A DNA stretch of 64,000 nucleotides, from the NCBI GenBank assembly GCA_964017125.1, contig OZ024912.1:82302658-82366657 (forward strand), written 5' to 3'. Position numbers and translations under genes: made by a program. Source of the DNA: Flabesymbios commensalis. Lineage: Eukaryota > Annelida > Polychaeta > Terebellida > Flabelligeridae. The notes below the pieces were generated by a model, which saw only the letters and a program-made list of their open reading frames with translations, ran no database searches and was not told the origin of the DNA. Below, piece after piece: positions 11,475 to 22,170 of this stretch (within the stretch, counting starts at the first letter, position 1; every line of letters starts with the position of its first letter).

Positions 11475-12157
11475 GCCATGCCCTACTCCTTTCTAATAAA
11501 GTCATTTTCTATAGTACAAAGATACTCCATACATTTGAACACTTCGAAGCACTTTACACAACTATGATGACAATCATCTTGCCAGGTATTTGCAGGTTAC
11601 GTGTCCACTCACGAATCAAATTAGTCATCGTGGTTTCCAATTGATCGAATAACGGAGTGAGTGACAGCAAATAAAGGTATTCTGCACGTGCACCTGTCAT
11701 AACCATACCAGTACGTACATGACTCTGTTTTGGTCAGAGTACTATGACCAAGTGCGAGGTCTCAAGTGCGAGGTCTCAAGTGCGAATTTGTTGAAGAATG
11801 GGCTGACATATACAAACGATTGTTTATTTTATCGCTGAGATGTACACAGCCTACTTTATTGCATTAACTAAAAAACATAAGAAAATAGAAAAGAATACAC
11901 AAATATAAAAGGACAAAAATATAAAAATTGTACAGACACATATATAGTGTAAGTGAATATGATCATATGCCGGTTTAATAAGGTAAATACACCTTTCTGT
12001 TCTCCGTTTGATATTGCAAATATAAAAATAATAATAATAAAAAAACAATAAATAAAAAAGAACAAAAATATAAACACTGTACAGTAACTTTATGCTAATT
12101 GGATATTCTATAGATTTTCTGAGATGTAAAATATATTTATAACATGTATGTTTTCAC
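11475..12157. other. AT-rich stretch, possible reverse LINE tail
   Basis: No gene. ACAAAAATATAAA followed by a TGTACAG-type motif occurs twice (about 11915-11935 and 12063-12083), suggesting a small duplication. Confidence 0.4.
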
Positions 12158-12161
12158 TTAA

Positions 12162-12526
12162 AGGGACTGGCCCACGCTAAAATCATCAAAAAATCGGTGA
12201 TTTTATTTCGGGTTCTCAATATGACCATATGATGTGAGCATGTACATAGACTAGAACTGCAAATTTTTATAATTTTTGTGCTGCGCATTCATCAGTTAGA
12301 CTAGATATAGAGACGAAATTCCCGCATTTCCTATTTTTGACATGGTTGTCAATAATTAGAAATCAGGAATTTCGTCTCTATATCTAGCCTAACTGGTGAA
12401 TGCGCAGCACAAAAATTATAAAAATTTGCAGTTCTAGTCTATGTACATGTTTACATCATATGGTCATATTAAGAACCCGAAATAAAATCACCGATTTTTT
12501 GATGATTTTAGCGTGGGCCAGTCCCT
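12162..12526. mobile_element. Long-arm foldback MITE with TTAA target duplication
   Basis: The two arms are each about 155 bases and nearly perfect inverted copies, starting AGGGACTGGCCCACGCTAAA and meeting at a central loop of roughly 50 bases near 12325-12375. TTAA flanks both ends (12158-12161 and 12527-12530). AGGG termini with TTAA duplication fit piggyBac-type insertion, an inference from the target site only. No coding sequence. Confidence 0.88.
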
Positions 12527-12764
12527 TTAAGATGTTAAAAGCGCAATTCTTGTATTTTGCTCGATATTTGTACCACCTTTGAACTGAAATGTATCCTTTG
12601 TATATGTATGCTCTCCTTAAAAGGAGGTGAATAAACATACTACTACTACTACTAAAGTACGTGATGCGTTGTATAACCCTACCTAATTTTGTTTGGCCTT
12701 TTGGTTGCCGATATTACGTTCACCACAAAACGGAAGGGGGGGGCATCCCAGAAAACATGATCGA

Positions 12765-12833
12765 CTTTGATCTGATGCTGGGCCAGTGTCATAGTCGGTG
12801 TCCCAGCATTGGCCCAGCATTGGGTAAGTGCTC
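12765..12833. mobile_element. Partial CAGCAAACAC-family MITE (inner part)
   Basis: It contains GATGCTGGGCCAGTGTC and CCCAGCATTGGCCCAGCATT, the central palindrome of the family, without the ends. Confidence 0.5.
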
Positions 12834-13224
12834 TGTGTTACCTGAGTAGACAGCACGTATAGTGGAGACAAGCCGCTTTCATGCTGTGTGTGTAAATTGA
12901 TTTATTAAACAAGGCGATTGCCGTTTTCCTGAAATCCAATTCTGTCAACAGAACCTCAGAACCGACACAGCCGACCAAATAGATTGTGTAAATAATGTCA
13001 TAGTGAGGGGGGTGGGGGGTGGGGGGGGGGGGCATCATGCGCATGGTGTTCTGATGTCCATCAGTTTACAATATGTCTCACTGCGAACCGGGTCAGAATT
13101 TGATAATACAAACAAAAGCTATCCAAGAATTAAAAAAGGGGGTCTATGTGAATTCAATTCGCTTAAGCTGAAACAAAACTATAAATGTAGATGTGAAACA
13201 TTTTATGAAAGATGTGTGTTTGTT

Positions 13225-13345
13225 CGAAATCCGGCACCAGTGACGTCACTCTAAAGCACAGAAAGCTGTGTACACAGATTTTTGTGCTTTAGTGTGACGT
13301 CACTGGTACATGCGCGATATATACGGCACCAGTGACGTCACACTA
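13225..13345. repeat. Foldback with CACCAGTGACGTCAC arms
   Basis: GGCACCAGTGACGTCACTCT, then GTGTGACGTCACTGGTAC, and a third arm GGCACCAGTGACGTCACACT at 13324. Each arm holds the eight-base palindrome TGACGTCA, the consensus bound by CREB/ATF factors in animals. Binding is not shown by sequence alone. Confidence 0.7.
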
Positions 13346-13417
13346 AGGCTCATAATTTTCTGTACACATCTTTCTATGTTTTACTGAAGTTTTGACCAGC
13401 GGTCGACTCAGCATTGT

Positions 13418-13560
13418 GGGGAACCTCCGTGACCGATAGGTAGCGTGCTCGGCCTCAGACAGTGTCATCTCACTCATCTCAACATTCTCAGGAGGTTCCC
13501 ACGGCCGAATTTAGCCTATATGTGCACAAAAGTGGCCTGAAGCCCGATTCATTTAATTTG
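13418..13560 (+). mobile_element. tRNA-derived SINE, internally deleted copy
   Basis: GGGGAACCTCCGTGACC, GGTAGCGTGCTCGGCCTCAG, then a jump to CAGTGTCATCTCA and the family tail. The B-box segment is missing. Confidence 0.7.
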
Positions 13561-13668
13561 ACCAGCGGTCGGCCCCTATATGTCTAAATGATTGTATCTA
13601 ATCCAGGACGCTTTACGTGATCTTCCCCCAACAATCACTACGTTAACCAGATTATGTATTATATTGAG

Positions 13669-13905
13669 GAGAGGCGGATCTAGCTTTTCAGTGATGGGGG
13701 GGGGGGGGTAAAAATTGATTTTTATTTTATTTTACCGTAAAGGGGTCGAGGGGCCCGCCCCTGGGAAATTTTTAATTTCCAAAGGTTTTCTCATGCAATC
13801 TAAAGCATATTGGGCACTGTTTCTCACTCAGTATGTCACCAAATCATAAGGAAACCCCCTAAATAAGGTGATGATTTTTTTCTGAGCCCCTTGGATCCGC
13901 CACTG
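13669..13905. mobile_element. GGCGGATC-terminated MITE with 5-bp duplication TTGAG
   Basis: The left end reads GAGAGGCGGATCTAG, the right end TTGGATCCGCCACTG, and TTGAG flanks both sides (13664-13668 and 13906-13910). Two relatives at 43062-43264 and 58372-58623 also have 5-bp duplications. There is a poly-G run inside. Non-autonomous. Confidence 0.8.
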
Positions 13906-13912
13906 TTGAGGG

Positions 13913-14087
13913 TCTTGTCAAGTTAAAAAATCCGCGGAAAAATTGGCCAGACCCCATCCACCCCCCCCCCCCCCATATCCGATTTTATTTTCGAAACACG
14001 CACAAAAAACACACACAAAAAATTGAACTGGGGCTTGAGTTTTTCTCGGATTTTTAGATTTTTTAAACTTGACAAGACCCCTTACAT
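13913..14087. mobile_element. Small TIR element, CTTGTCAAGTT ends
   Basis: GTCTTGTCAAGTTAAAAAAT at the left and ATTTTTTAAACTTGACAAGAC at the right are inverted copies (about 20 bp) bounding 175 bp without coding sequence. It lies immediately after the preceding MITE. Confidence 0.75.
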
Positions 14088-14477
14088 ACTAGCTGTCTCT
14101 AACCTTCCAGTCACCAGCTATTAATTCTTATTTTCAATCACCTTGAGATATAAATAACTGTCATAATTCCCATCTCAAGGTGAATAAAAACGTCCAGATT
14201 TTGTATTATATTACACACTGTGCTGTGTCCTTCCAGCACCAAGCTATGTACGCCAATTTGTATTCACCTTCAGATTTGAATTACTGGCATCATCAAGGTC
14301 AATGAAATCATTGGAATATTATACAACACCCAGGTATAGCACTTGAAATGAAAGCTGGTAACCTCTTTATTGTGACGAATTATGTTGTTTTTTATTCAAT
14401 GATTTTATTCAAAATATGCCATGTCGTCAATAAGTTGCGATTATTGAACTCAAGGAGAAGATAATCAGATGTTTCTA

Positions 14478-14775
14478 TTCTCCTTGTTGAACTTAGCACC
14501 GCTGCCTTCCACGCCAGAGTTCGCGGCTCGGTTCCCGGTCTCGGCGGTTTGAAAGAAACAAAAACATTTTCTTCCCCATCCACGTGTGAAAGTCAATATT
14601 GTGGGGAGCCACCGTGACCGAGAGGTAGCGTGCTCGGCCCCTAGACCGCCAGGACTCGAATTTCGAATCCTGTGTCTGGAGGACAGTGTCATCTCAATCA
14701 TCTCCCTATCCTCAGGAGGTTCTCCTGGCCCAGTTTAGCTTATATGTGCCTGAAGCCCGATTCATTTCATTACCT
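14478..14775 (+). mobile_element. Dimeric tRNA-derived SINE, 5' end truncated
   Basis: The copy begins inside the first tRNA-like head (TAGCACCGCTGCC), continues through GGCTCGGTTCCCGGTC, the linker GAAAGAAACAAAAAC, then the full second head and the body with CCTCAGGAGGTTCTCC. The best copy is at 27253-27568. Confidence 0.85.
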
Positions 14776-14889
14776 TGTTGAACCTAACCCTTCATTTACA
14801 TCCCTGAAAACAGACTTAATTTTCCTACAACCAATGGTTTAGAATGAAAATTTCCATGAAACTGGTTTACCAATATATCACACTTTTCT

Positions 14890-15000
14890 CTACCTTTCCC
14901 CACATCAAGTCATTTTCATCCACTCCAATCGAGAATTGCGATAGCAATTCGCGGCTTGTAGTGGATGAAGATGACAATGGTAATTTCAGGCTTGAAAGGG
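14890..15000 (+). repeat. Foldback repeat, AATCGAGAATTGC family
   Basis: Relative of 7305-7400 and 32700-32815, with arms around GAGAATTGCGATAGCAATTC and the flank GTGGATGAAGATGACAATGG. Confidence 0.75.
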
Positions 15001-15660
15001 TTAGGTGAATCTCTTATATTGACAATTAAAAAAGGTGGATGTCTAGATATACCATCCCATACCAGATGGCTGAAAATACCAGTACCTTTTTTAAATATTT
15101 ATCACAGAAGAAATCTGGTCAAACGACCTCTTTTCTCTTGTCAAAACTACTGCATTTATATTTGATTGAGCCACCTAATTTGGTGATACCTCAATATATT
15201 TGTTTATCTCTCTCATAAAAGCTTTTCACTAGCCTGCCAGATAATCATAAACAATATCTAAGATTTAAAATACAATTGCCTTGTTTATATTCTAACCAGA
15301 CAGAGCTATTCCAGGGGTGATTTTTTTTCAGGCGGATCTGGCTCATTTCAAACTGAAGCCACCGTGTTCAGTTCTTAGCTTAAGTCTGGAAATATTATGA
15401 TCGACATAACACACCTTTCTATTTGGTTACTTTATAATTACAGTTTGGTGATTACTGGATACCTTCATTACATTGAGGGTGAAGGTCGTTGGCGTGAAGG
15501 TCACAGAGAAAAACCCCATTAATAATTGCAGGCCAATAGGCGGTTGAAAGCACACTTGTATTTGAGTCGCTCAGCAAGATCGTGTTTAACATTAATATTT
15601 CACCTCATATCTACTGGATGTGAAATGTCCTGTAACAGTAAAATAAAAAAAAACGTCAGA
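15001..15660. other. No gene recognised
   Basis: Unique-looking intergenic sequence. Short reading frames lack homology or splice support. Confidence 0.45.
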
Positions 15661-15664
15661 CAAA

Positions 15665-15990
15665 TATGAATTTTTCACTCACTAGAAGCTGTGGATCGTG
15701 TGAGCGATTCGGAGCTTCACGTGAGTGAAAAATGAACAGAAAGCATAGTGATCAAAGCGTTAGTATTCTAACTTCTAACCTGACAGAACATACTATTATA
15801 TTTCGTTCATAGGAAACCTCCCACCCAGAACAGTTCTGTACCGGCCTGGCCCGGCCAGACCATAAACCACACAAAAACAAGCATATATAATTCACAGCCA
15901 TCAGTCGTAATGTACTGCTCTGCAAAGCCAATAGGCAGTAACTGCTTACTTTAAAAGTAAGCAGTTGCTGCCTTTTGGCTTTGCACGGTA
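15665..15990. repeat. Two different foldbacks
   Basis: At 15670-15735 TTTTTCACTCACTAGAAGCT faces AGCTTCACGTGAGTGAAAAA (relative of the ACTTGAAGTTGTG family). At 15920-15990 GCAGTAACTGCTTACTTT faces AAAGTAAGCAGTTGCTGC, relative of the tandem array at 40693-41070. Confidence 0.7.
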
Positions 15991-16109
15991 GTATAAGAGT
16001 GGTAACGAATGCGGCTAGTTGTCATTAAGCTGAATCACCAGTCATACACCATTAGTAGTGAACGCAGCTAATGACCATTTTGTCCGAACCATAAAGTAGA
16101 CCATTGTCA

Positions 16110-16240
16110 TAAGTCTATGCAGTGTCTCTGGCTTCTATATTAGAGCCGACAGTCCAAACAGTGTACTTTTGTCTGGCTTCTATATTAGGGCTGCCAGTCC
16201 GTGCAGTAGGACTATCCCCTTATCTGGCTTTTATTAGAAG
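16110..16240 (+). repeat. Three short tandem units around TCTGGCTTCTATATTAG
   Basis: The motif occurs at about 16126 and 16174, with a shorter third version at 16220. Spacing is about 48 bp. Confidence 0.5.
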
Positions 16241-16427
16241 GGGTGATTGGGTATTGTTTTACGTCTTTTTCTCCTGTACAATCATGACAACATCGCGACA
16301 GAATGGAACTCGTCGGTATTATGCCCTAGGCCTACTCTTGTCGTATGAAGGGATCTTCAAATTGCACAGTGTCATAGGCAACACTGCACACTCCAGGCCA
16401 CTGTACAGTTTGGAGCACTATCTGGCT

Positions 16428-16512
16428 TGTATCCCAGCTAACACGAGACGTTGTCTCAATGTCGCTGTAATGTTGGGCCAGCATCGCAGACGATCGACCA
16501 ACATCACGTAAT
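16428..16512 (+). mobile_element. CAGCAAACAC-family MITE, left half
   Basis: ATCCCAGCTAACACGAGACG, then GTTGGGCCAGCATCGCAGAC and a shortened right half. The closing end is lost. Confidence 0.6.
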
Positions 16513-16717
16513 GGCTATCTACTGCATATCAACAAGAATATCCATATTTTAAATCTCCACGTTGGCCGACATTGCATGACGGGAATTAATTTAAGAGGAA
16601 TGGCCGTTTTTAGAAATGGTAAATCTCGGGGGAAAGTTTGAATAGATATAAAAAACAACCGAACGTCAAATGCATACATGCGTCCCTGCGAAGGCTAGAA
16701 CAATATGTCATAGTTTA

Positions 16718-16974
16718 AAGGTGACATATTACCCCTTATATAGTATTAATAAATTTGTGACAAATAAATCAAAGTTGCCACAAGATGGGGCACAAGTGTT
16801 CCACTTATATGGGATGATTGGCTATCATGTGACCCTCTGAGAGAGTCACATGATAGTCAATCACCCCATATATGGGGGGATTGACTATCATGTGACCCTC
16901 TGAGAGGCTCACATGATAGCCAATCACCCCATATAAAGACATAATTATTCATACCATATAAAGGGTGATACCTT
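16718..16974 (+). mobile_element. TIR MITE with two inner palindromes
   Basis: Ends AAAGGTGACATATTACCCCT and GGGTGATACCTTT are inverted. Inside, two tandem palindromes of about 60 bp each run from GATTGGCTATCATGTGACCC to the complement GGTCACATGATAGTCAATC. The copy at 18375-18636 is the same element in opposite orientation. Confidence 0.85.
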
Positions 16975-17084
16975 TAACATAGCCTTGTATTCAGGGCCAA
17001 GCTTAACATAGCAAGGCTGGCTAATTTTTTAATTGACTTGATGGCATTCAATAACAACCCTAGTGACTGAATGGTTAACTCCAA

Positions 17085-17143
17085 ATTATGGGCAATAGAC
17101 AATAGACAAGTCTATTGTCTATTGTCCATTGCCTAATTATGGG
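17085..17143. repeat. Perfect-type hairpin, CAATAGACAATAGAC
   Basis: ATTATGGGCAATAGACAATA faces TATTGTCCATTGCCTAATTA; a small stand-alone foldback. Confidence 0.75.
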
Positions 17144-17234
17144 GAATATACTAAGAACACTAAATATAGCTTCTGGCAAGTCATTTAGCTGACGTCATTG
17201 CGTAGAACTATCATTAGCAAAAAAAACACAATGC

Positions 17235-17560
17235 CTGACAGCAGATGGGATATGCAAAATGTGTTCATTTGGGTACGATGTGGGGGAAAAACAGCAATCG
17301 TTCAATTAATATAGTGACCTTATTCATTGAAAATGTGCTGTATTTTCCCAGCGGCACGAAAAATGACATTTTTAGTGGGACACAGCGGCATTTTCGATTT
17401 AAAAACCGATGAGATTGTTTATGGAACAATCTCATGCGGACCATACTGATGTATGTGTTCTTCAACAGAACGTAAATTTAGCTACTTTCAAACAAACAAA
17501 TGAAATGAATAGGGTTTTAGGCCACTTTTGTTTACATATAGGCTAAACTGGGCCAGAAGA
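17235..17560. repeat. Dispersed GCGATATGG-type repeat and reverse SINE 3' end
   Basis: 17250-17460 is a degenerate member of the family also at 19720-19960 and 21330-21560. 17496-17560 reads AAATGAAATGAATAGGGTTT and AGGCTAAACTGGGCC, the reverse complement of the SINE tail. Confidence 0.6.
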
Positions 17561-17726
17561 TTCAAACAACCGCCCAATATGCAGACCTACACCACCACAA
17601 ATTACTTACAACAAGAAATAGCTGCTTAATATATCTTAGCAAAAGCTGCTATCTCGATTCAAAATCAAAAGCTGCCCCATAGCAACCGTGATATATTGTT
17701 TATGTGTGTATTTGCATCAATAGCCC

Positions 17727-17803
17727 ACTGGACACACGACGTTGCTGCTACGTTGAATCAATGTCAACAGCGTCATAACAACGTTGTGTGCCCAATGGGA
17801 TAG
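17727..17803. mobile_element. Palindromic MITE, ACTGGGCACACGACG type
   Basis: CCCACTGGACACACGACGTT faces AACGTTGTGTGCCCAATGGG around a GTTGAATCAATGTC centre. Confidence 0.75.
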
Positions 17804-17846
17804 GAATTAGTAATAATCACATGCAATGATCCATGTGGGACCTACC

Positions 17847-17932
17847 ACTGGGCACACGACGTTGCTGTGACGTTGAATCAACGTCAATGACGTTGATTCA
17901 ACGTCACAGCAATGTCGTGTGACCAGTGGGCT
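17847..17932. mobile_element. Palindromic MITE, ACTGGGCACACGACG type
   Basis: Second copy with a strong central palindrome (ACGTTGAATCAACGTC and GACGTTGATTCAACGT). Relatives at 60594-60682 and 61075-61160. Confidence 0.8.
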
Positions 17933-18374
17933 GGTTTGATATTATGTTAAAAAACACACCAATGTTATATTATGCTAAAAAAGCCATATATTATACCTGC
18001 TTAGAAAATGTAGCCGTGTGCTTATTATCAAAAAACTCTCGGCAATTAATAAACGTTTAATTAATTCTAAAATTACATCACGCATTTCTGTCATCTTTTA
18101 TAGCTATTAATGTTTTTGTGATGCTGCAGTAGCGGCAAGATCGCATTTATTGCTATTATTGTTTTGTGATGCGATTAGCGGCCAGACAATCGCTCTTAAC
18201 CTTTTACATGCTAGGGGTTCAAAAATCACATTCTAATTTTGCACTAGGTTTTATTCGCTCTAAAATTTTGAAATACAACAAATGCAAAACTGCATATGTG
18301 CCATGAATAGTTCATTTAACCATTTGACTCTTACAACGCCTAACCATGGAAACCAAAGGGTTTTGCCAATTTTA

Positions 18375-18636
18375 AAGGTGATCTATCACCCTTTATATGG
18401 TATGAATAATTATGTCCTTAAATGGGGTGATTGGCTATCATGTGAGCCTCTCAGAGGGTCACATGATAGCCAATCACCCCATATATGGGGTGATTGGCTA
18501 TCATGTGAGCCTCTCAGAGGGTCACATGATAGCCAATCACCCCATATAAGGAAACCATTGTGCCCCATCTTGTGGCAACTTTGATTTATTTGTCACAAAT
18601 GTATTCATACTATATAAGGTGTGATATGTCACCTTT
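18375..18636 (-). mobile_element. TIR MITE with two inner palindromes, reverse copy
   Basis: Begins AAAGGTGATCTATCACCCTT and ends GTGATATGTCACCTTT. Two tandem inner palindromes (18424-18484 and 18486-18546) contain CTATCATGTGAGCCTCTCAG. It is the reverse complement of 16718-16974. Confidence 0.85.
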
Positions 18637-18639
18637 AAA

Positions 18640-18800
18640 TCATCATAAATGTTTCAGTTAGCTCTTTCCGCTGTATTGGGATACCAATGTTATGGGTTTA
18701 CGGGCGTTATACATGTTTTTACTCTTTTAGCGCGGGGATCGACTTGTAGACGTCAGAATCTGACGTCTACAAGTCGATCCCCGCGCTGTATAGGTTAACC
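18640..18800 (+). repeat. GACGTC hairpin element
   Basis: The core here is a clean palindrome: GCGCGGGGATCGACTTGTAG, GACGTCAGAATCTGACGTC, and the complement CTACAAGTCGATCCCCGCGC. The upstream flank has TATGTTATGGGT-type landmarks slightly changed. It abuts the preceding MITE. Confidence 0.8.
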
Positions 18801-19009
18801 CATACAACGCTGGGATTTTTTAATATAAACCATGGCGACGAAAGTTTTTTTTTCAATTTGTGATCATCATCAATGTCTTAGTTAGCTTTTTTCGCTTCTT
18901 TTGTCCACCTTATATGCCTCCTTTGAATAAGCAGGGCCGCTCTATTTCAACAAGGGTTCCCATGTGGGGTAGTTAGGGTTGTTATTTATTCTTTCATTCA
19001 TCCATTGAA

Positions 19010-19235
19010 GTGGCGTGGGCGGGGGTCTAGGGTATAGTGTTAGCACCGCTGCCATTCACGCTAGAATTCGGGGTTCGTTTCCCGGTCTTGGCGGTTTGAA
19101 AGAAACAAAAATGTTTCTTCCCCATCCACTCGTGAAACTCACTATTCATATTAGTGGGGAGCTTCCGTGACCGAGCGGTAGCGTGCTCGGCCTGTATGTG
19201 CACAAAAGTGGCCTACAGCCCGACTCATTTCATTT
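19010..19235 (+). mobile_element. Dimeric tRNA-derived SINE with deletion in the second half
   Basis: First head (GGGTATAGTGTTAGCACC, then GGGTTCGTTTCCCGGTC), linker, second head A-box region (CCGTGACCGAGCGGTAGCG), then a jump to the tail TGTGCACAAAAGTGGCC. Confidence 0.8.
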
Positions 19236-19608
19236 ATCATAGTGGCGTATTCCTCAATGCGGAAACAAATAAAAATTCTTCGCTTTTCTCATTATTTTTG
19301 CTAAAAATAAAGATATGAGGAATTAACATGATTAATAAAACAGAGAATCTCCTTTCAGGTAATGCATATAGTCATTCTAGAATTTAAGCCACCTCGCAAG
19401 GTACTCCTCTACAACAAAACAGCATTTATTCGCCTCACCTCATTATTCAATGTATTGTTTATTGATATCCTAATCAGATAATGTGTTTCGTGTTATGGGC
19501 CATTAGCAGCATTTAGCACACGGCTTAATCAGTTTATGTTAATCAGTTGTCATTGCTGCGTCATACTGCCCAACCCTCCTACGCCTACGACCGTGTACAA
19601 GCGGGCTC

Positions 19609-19698
19609 AACCCAGTAAACACAAAACATTTGTATGACTTTATACAACGTTGCCGACGTTGTATAAATGTTATACAAATGTGTTGTGTTTGCTGGGAC
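19609..19698. mobile_element. CAGCAAACAC-family MITE
   Basis: CCCAGTAAACACAAAACATT faces AATGTGTTGTGTTTGCTGGG with a CAACGTTGCCGACGTTG centre. Confidence 0.75.
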
Positions 19699-19719
19699 GC
19701 CGGTATCAAGGTAAAATAA

Positions 19720-19960
19720 GATATGCAAACGGTGTTCATTTGAGTGCGATATGGGGAAATACAGCACTCGTCCAATGGATAAGGTGTGAGACTTTAGGCG
19801 AACACCTTATTCATTGAACATGTGCTGTATTTTACCATATTGCACTAAAAATGAACAACGTTTGTATTTTCTCACACGATCAAGTCACATAACTGTCATA
19901 CATTGCAGTTCAAACTGCAGGTGAAGTGCGATATGGGCTGATAACGACATACATCTCAAA
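19720..19960 (+). repeat. Dispersed GCGATATGG-type repeat
   Basis: Contains AAATACAGCACTCGTCCAAT, TGAGACTTTAGGCGAACACC, TTATTCATTGAACATGTGCT and the closing GTGCGATATGGGCTGATA. The halves around the TTTAGGCGAACACC segment are inverted (GTGCGATATGGGGAAATACA versus TGTATTTTACCATATTGCAC). Confidence 0.65.
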
Positions 19961-19966
19961 GTAAAA

Positions 19967-20775
19967 ACCACTGCATAGATTGTGAGAAGTGTAACGAAAA
20001 GTGGTAAAATAGTTTGTGGAAGGTAAATAATGCATCTAATACTTCAACCCCAACCCTAACCCTAAACCTAATTGGACGTCCATAGACGTCAGATTCTGAC
20101 GTCAAAAGTCAATCCTAGCACTGAAAAACCACTGCATAGATTGTGAGAAGTGTAACGAAAAGTGGTAAAATAGTTTGTGGAAGGTAAATAATGCATCTAA
20201 TACCTCAACCCCAACCCTAACCCTAAACCTAAACCTAATTAGACGTCCATAGACGTCAGATTCTGACGTCAAAAGTCAATCCTAGCACTGAAAAACCACT
20301 GCATAGATTGTGAGAAGTGCAACGAAAAGTGGTAAAATAGTTTGTGGAAGGTAAATAATGCATCTAATACCTCAACCCCAACCCTAACCCTAAACCTAAT
20401 TAGACGTCCATAGACGTTGACGTCAAAAGTAAATCCTAGCACTGAAAAACCACTGCATAGATTGTGAGAAGTGTAACGAAAAGTGGTAAAATAGTTTGTG
20501 GAAGGTAAATAATGCATCTAATACACCAACCCCAACCCTAACCCTAAACCTAATTGGACGTCCATAGACGTCAGATTCTGACGTCAAAAGTAAATCCCAG
20601 CACTGAAAAACCACTGCATAGATTGTGAGAAGTGTAACGAAAAGTGGTAAAATAGTTTGTGGAAAGTAAATAATGCATCTAATACACCAACCCCAACCCT
20701 AACCCTAAACCTAATTGGACGTCCATAGACGTCAGATTCTGACGTCAAAAGTAAAGCCTAGCACTGAAAGTATTG
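19967..20775. repeat. Five-unit tandem satellite (about 153-168 bp) with telomere-like block
   Basis: Units start AACCACTGCATAGATTGTGA near 19968, 20126, 20294, 20447 and 20607. Each contains CCAACCCTAACCCTAAACCT followed by a GACGTC arm pair (CATAGACGTCAGATTCTGAC) and the CAATCC..AGCACTGAAAA closing of the GACGTC hairpin family. CCCTAA is the animal telomere hexamer, but only two or three hexamers occur per unit. Confidence 0.9.
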
Positions 20776-21329
20776 AATATTTGTTGATGATCATAGAGCC
20801 ATAAAATAGGTATACAAATGAAGCGAAAAGAGACATTTATGCCAAATTCAAAGTCCCCTTGGCCTCTATGGTATCAATATCAAAATAGCTCAGCAGCGTA
20901 AGGGTTAATCCGCTCATAACCCGTCCGCACCCCCCCCCCCCCACCCACACACACACACACACACCCTACTGAGTCATACTGCTATTCTGGGGAACCAGCA
21001 TGCAATATAATATGGACAGTAATGAGTACTAAAATACTCAGCGAAAAACAAATCTAGTTGGAAATTGCATGGCAGGCTCCTTTTTATGATGAATACATTG
21101 ATGCAGTGCTATACAAGCAGCAGTAACACCCTACTTAGAAATAAGCTGTTACTGAGGATTTGTTAGAAATAGTGGCTGCCTTTTAGTGATATGATAGAAA
21201 TCATGACAAATTAGAGCTCACATCGGCATGATCGGTCCATTGAACTTGATGATTTTTGTCTCCGTGGGGTCAAGTTCTGCAATGATTTCACATCAGGTTG
21301 AGCCTTGGGATGAATTGAGTTGATATGTA
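20776..21329. other. Reverse GACGTC-element flank, poly-C and (CA)n, no gene
   Basis: 20776-20870 carries the flank landmarks of the GACGTC family in reverse. 20930-20965 has a poly-C run and a short CA repeat. The rest is unassigned. Confidence 0.5.
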
Positions 21330-21560
21330 AACTGTGTTAATTTTGTCTGCGAAATGGGAAAATACAGCACTCGTCCAATGAATAAGGTGTGAGCCTTTAG
21401 GCGAACACCTTATTCATAGGCTGTATTCTCCCATCTCGTACGAAAAAGGAATAACGTTTGTTTTTTCTCACAAGATCAAGTCACATAGGCATATGATATA
21501 ACTGCCATAGATTGCAGTTCAACTACAGCTACAGTGCGATATGGGCTGATACCGGTATAC
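21330..21560 (+). repeat. Dispersed GCGATATGG-type repeat
   Basis: Relative of 19720-19960, with ATACAGCACTCGTCCAATGA, CCTTTAGGCGAACACCTTAT and GTGCGATATGGGCTGATA. Confidence 0.65.
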
Positions 21561-21639
21561 GTCTCATAGTGACAATTACTGCGCAGAGTGTAAGGAAATC
21601 TGTTATAGGCGACCTTTTGTGGTGATTATGAGCACTGAA

Positions 21640-21905
21640 AATGAAATGAATGGGGTTTTAGACCACCTTTGTGCACATTTAGGCTAAGCAGGGAAAGGAG
21701 AACCTCCTGAGGATGGTGAGATAAATGAGATGACATTGCCCTCCAGACACAGGATTCGAAATTCGAGCCCTGGCTATCTGAGGCTCCTCACAATATTGAG
21801 TTTTACGTATGAATGGGGAAGAAACACTTTTGTTTCTTTCAAACCACCGAGACCGGAAGCCGAACCCCGAACTCTAGCGTGAAAAGCAGCGGTGCTAACC
21901 ACTAT
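21640..21905 (-). mobile_element. Dimeric tRNA-derived SINE, reverse copy
   Basis: Reverse complement of the 27253 element, with both heads present: the second head near 21745-21800 and the first near 21840-21905 (CGGTGCTAACCACTATA). It is diverged. Confidence 0.8.
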
Positions 21906-22004
21906 AAATATTCGACTAGCAATCACATGACATTGACCCTGTGTTGCTTTGATGTTGTGTCACCATCTGTTTCTTTCACGTTAATCGTACAGCTTCAGTA
22001 TTGT

Positions 22005-22170
22005 GTAGAACCTCTGTGATCGTGAGGTAGCGTGCTCGACCTCAGACCGCCAGAGCTCGGATTTCGAATCCTGTGTCTGGAGTGTAATCTGATTCATTTC
22101 ACCATCCTCAGGAGGTTCTCTTGGTGTAATTTAACCTGTATGTGCAGAAAGCTCTATTCAATAATGTATT
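22005..22170 (+). mobile_element. tRNA-derived SINE, second head and tail
   Basis: GAACCTCTGTGATCGTGAGG, GAGCTCGGATTTCGAATCC, TCCTCAGGAGGTTCTCTTGG and a shortened tail. Confidence 0.75.

Noticed and set aside
10915-11505. Long THSLTHSL reading frames on the minus strand
   Set aside because: They are the translation of a tetranucleotide microsatellite; no splice or start context supports a protein.
20040-20760. True telomere
   Set aside because: Only two or three CCCTAA hexamers per 160-bp unit, interrupted and internal.
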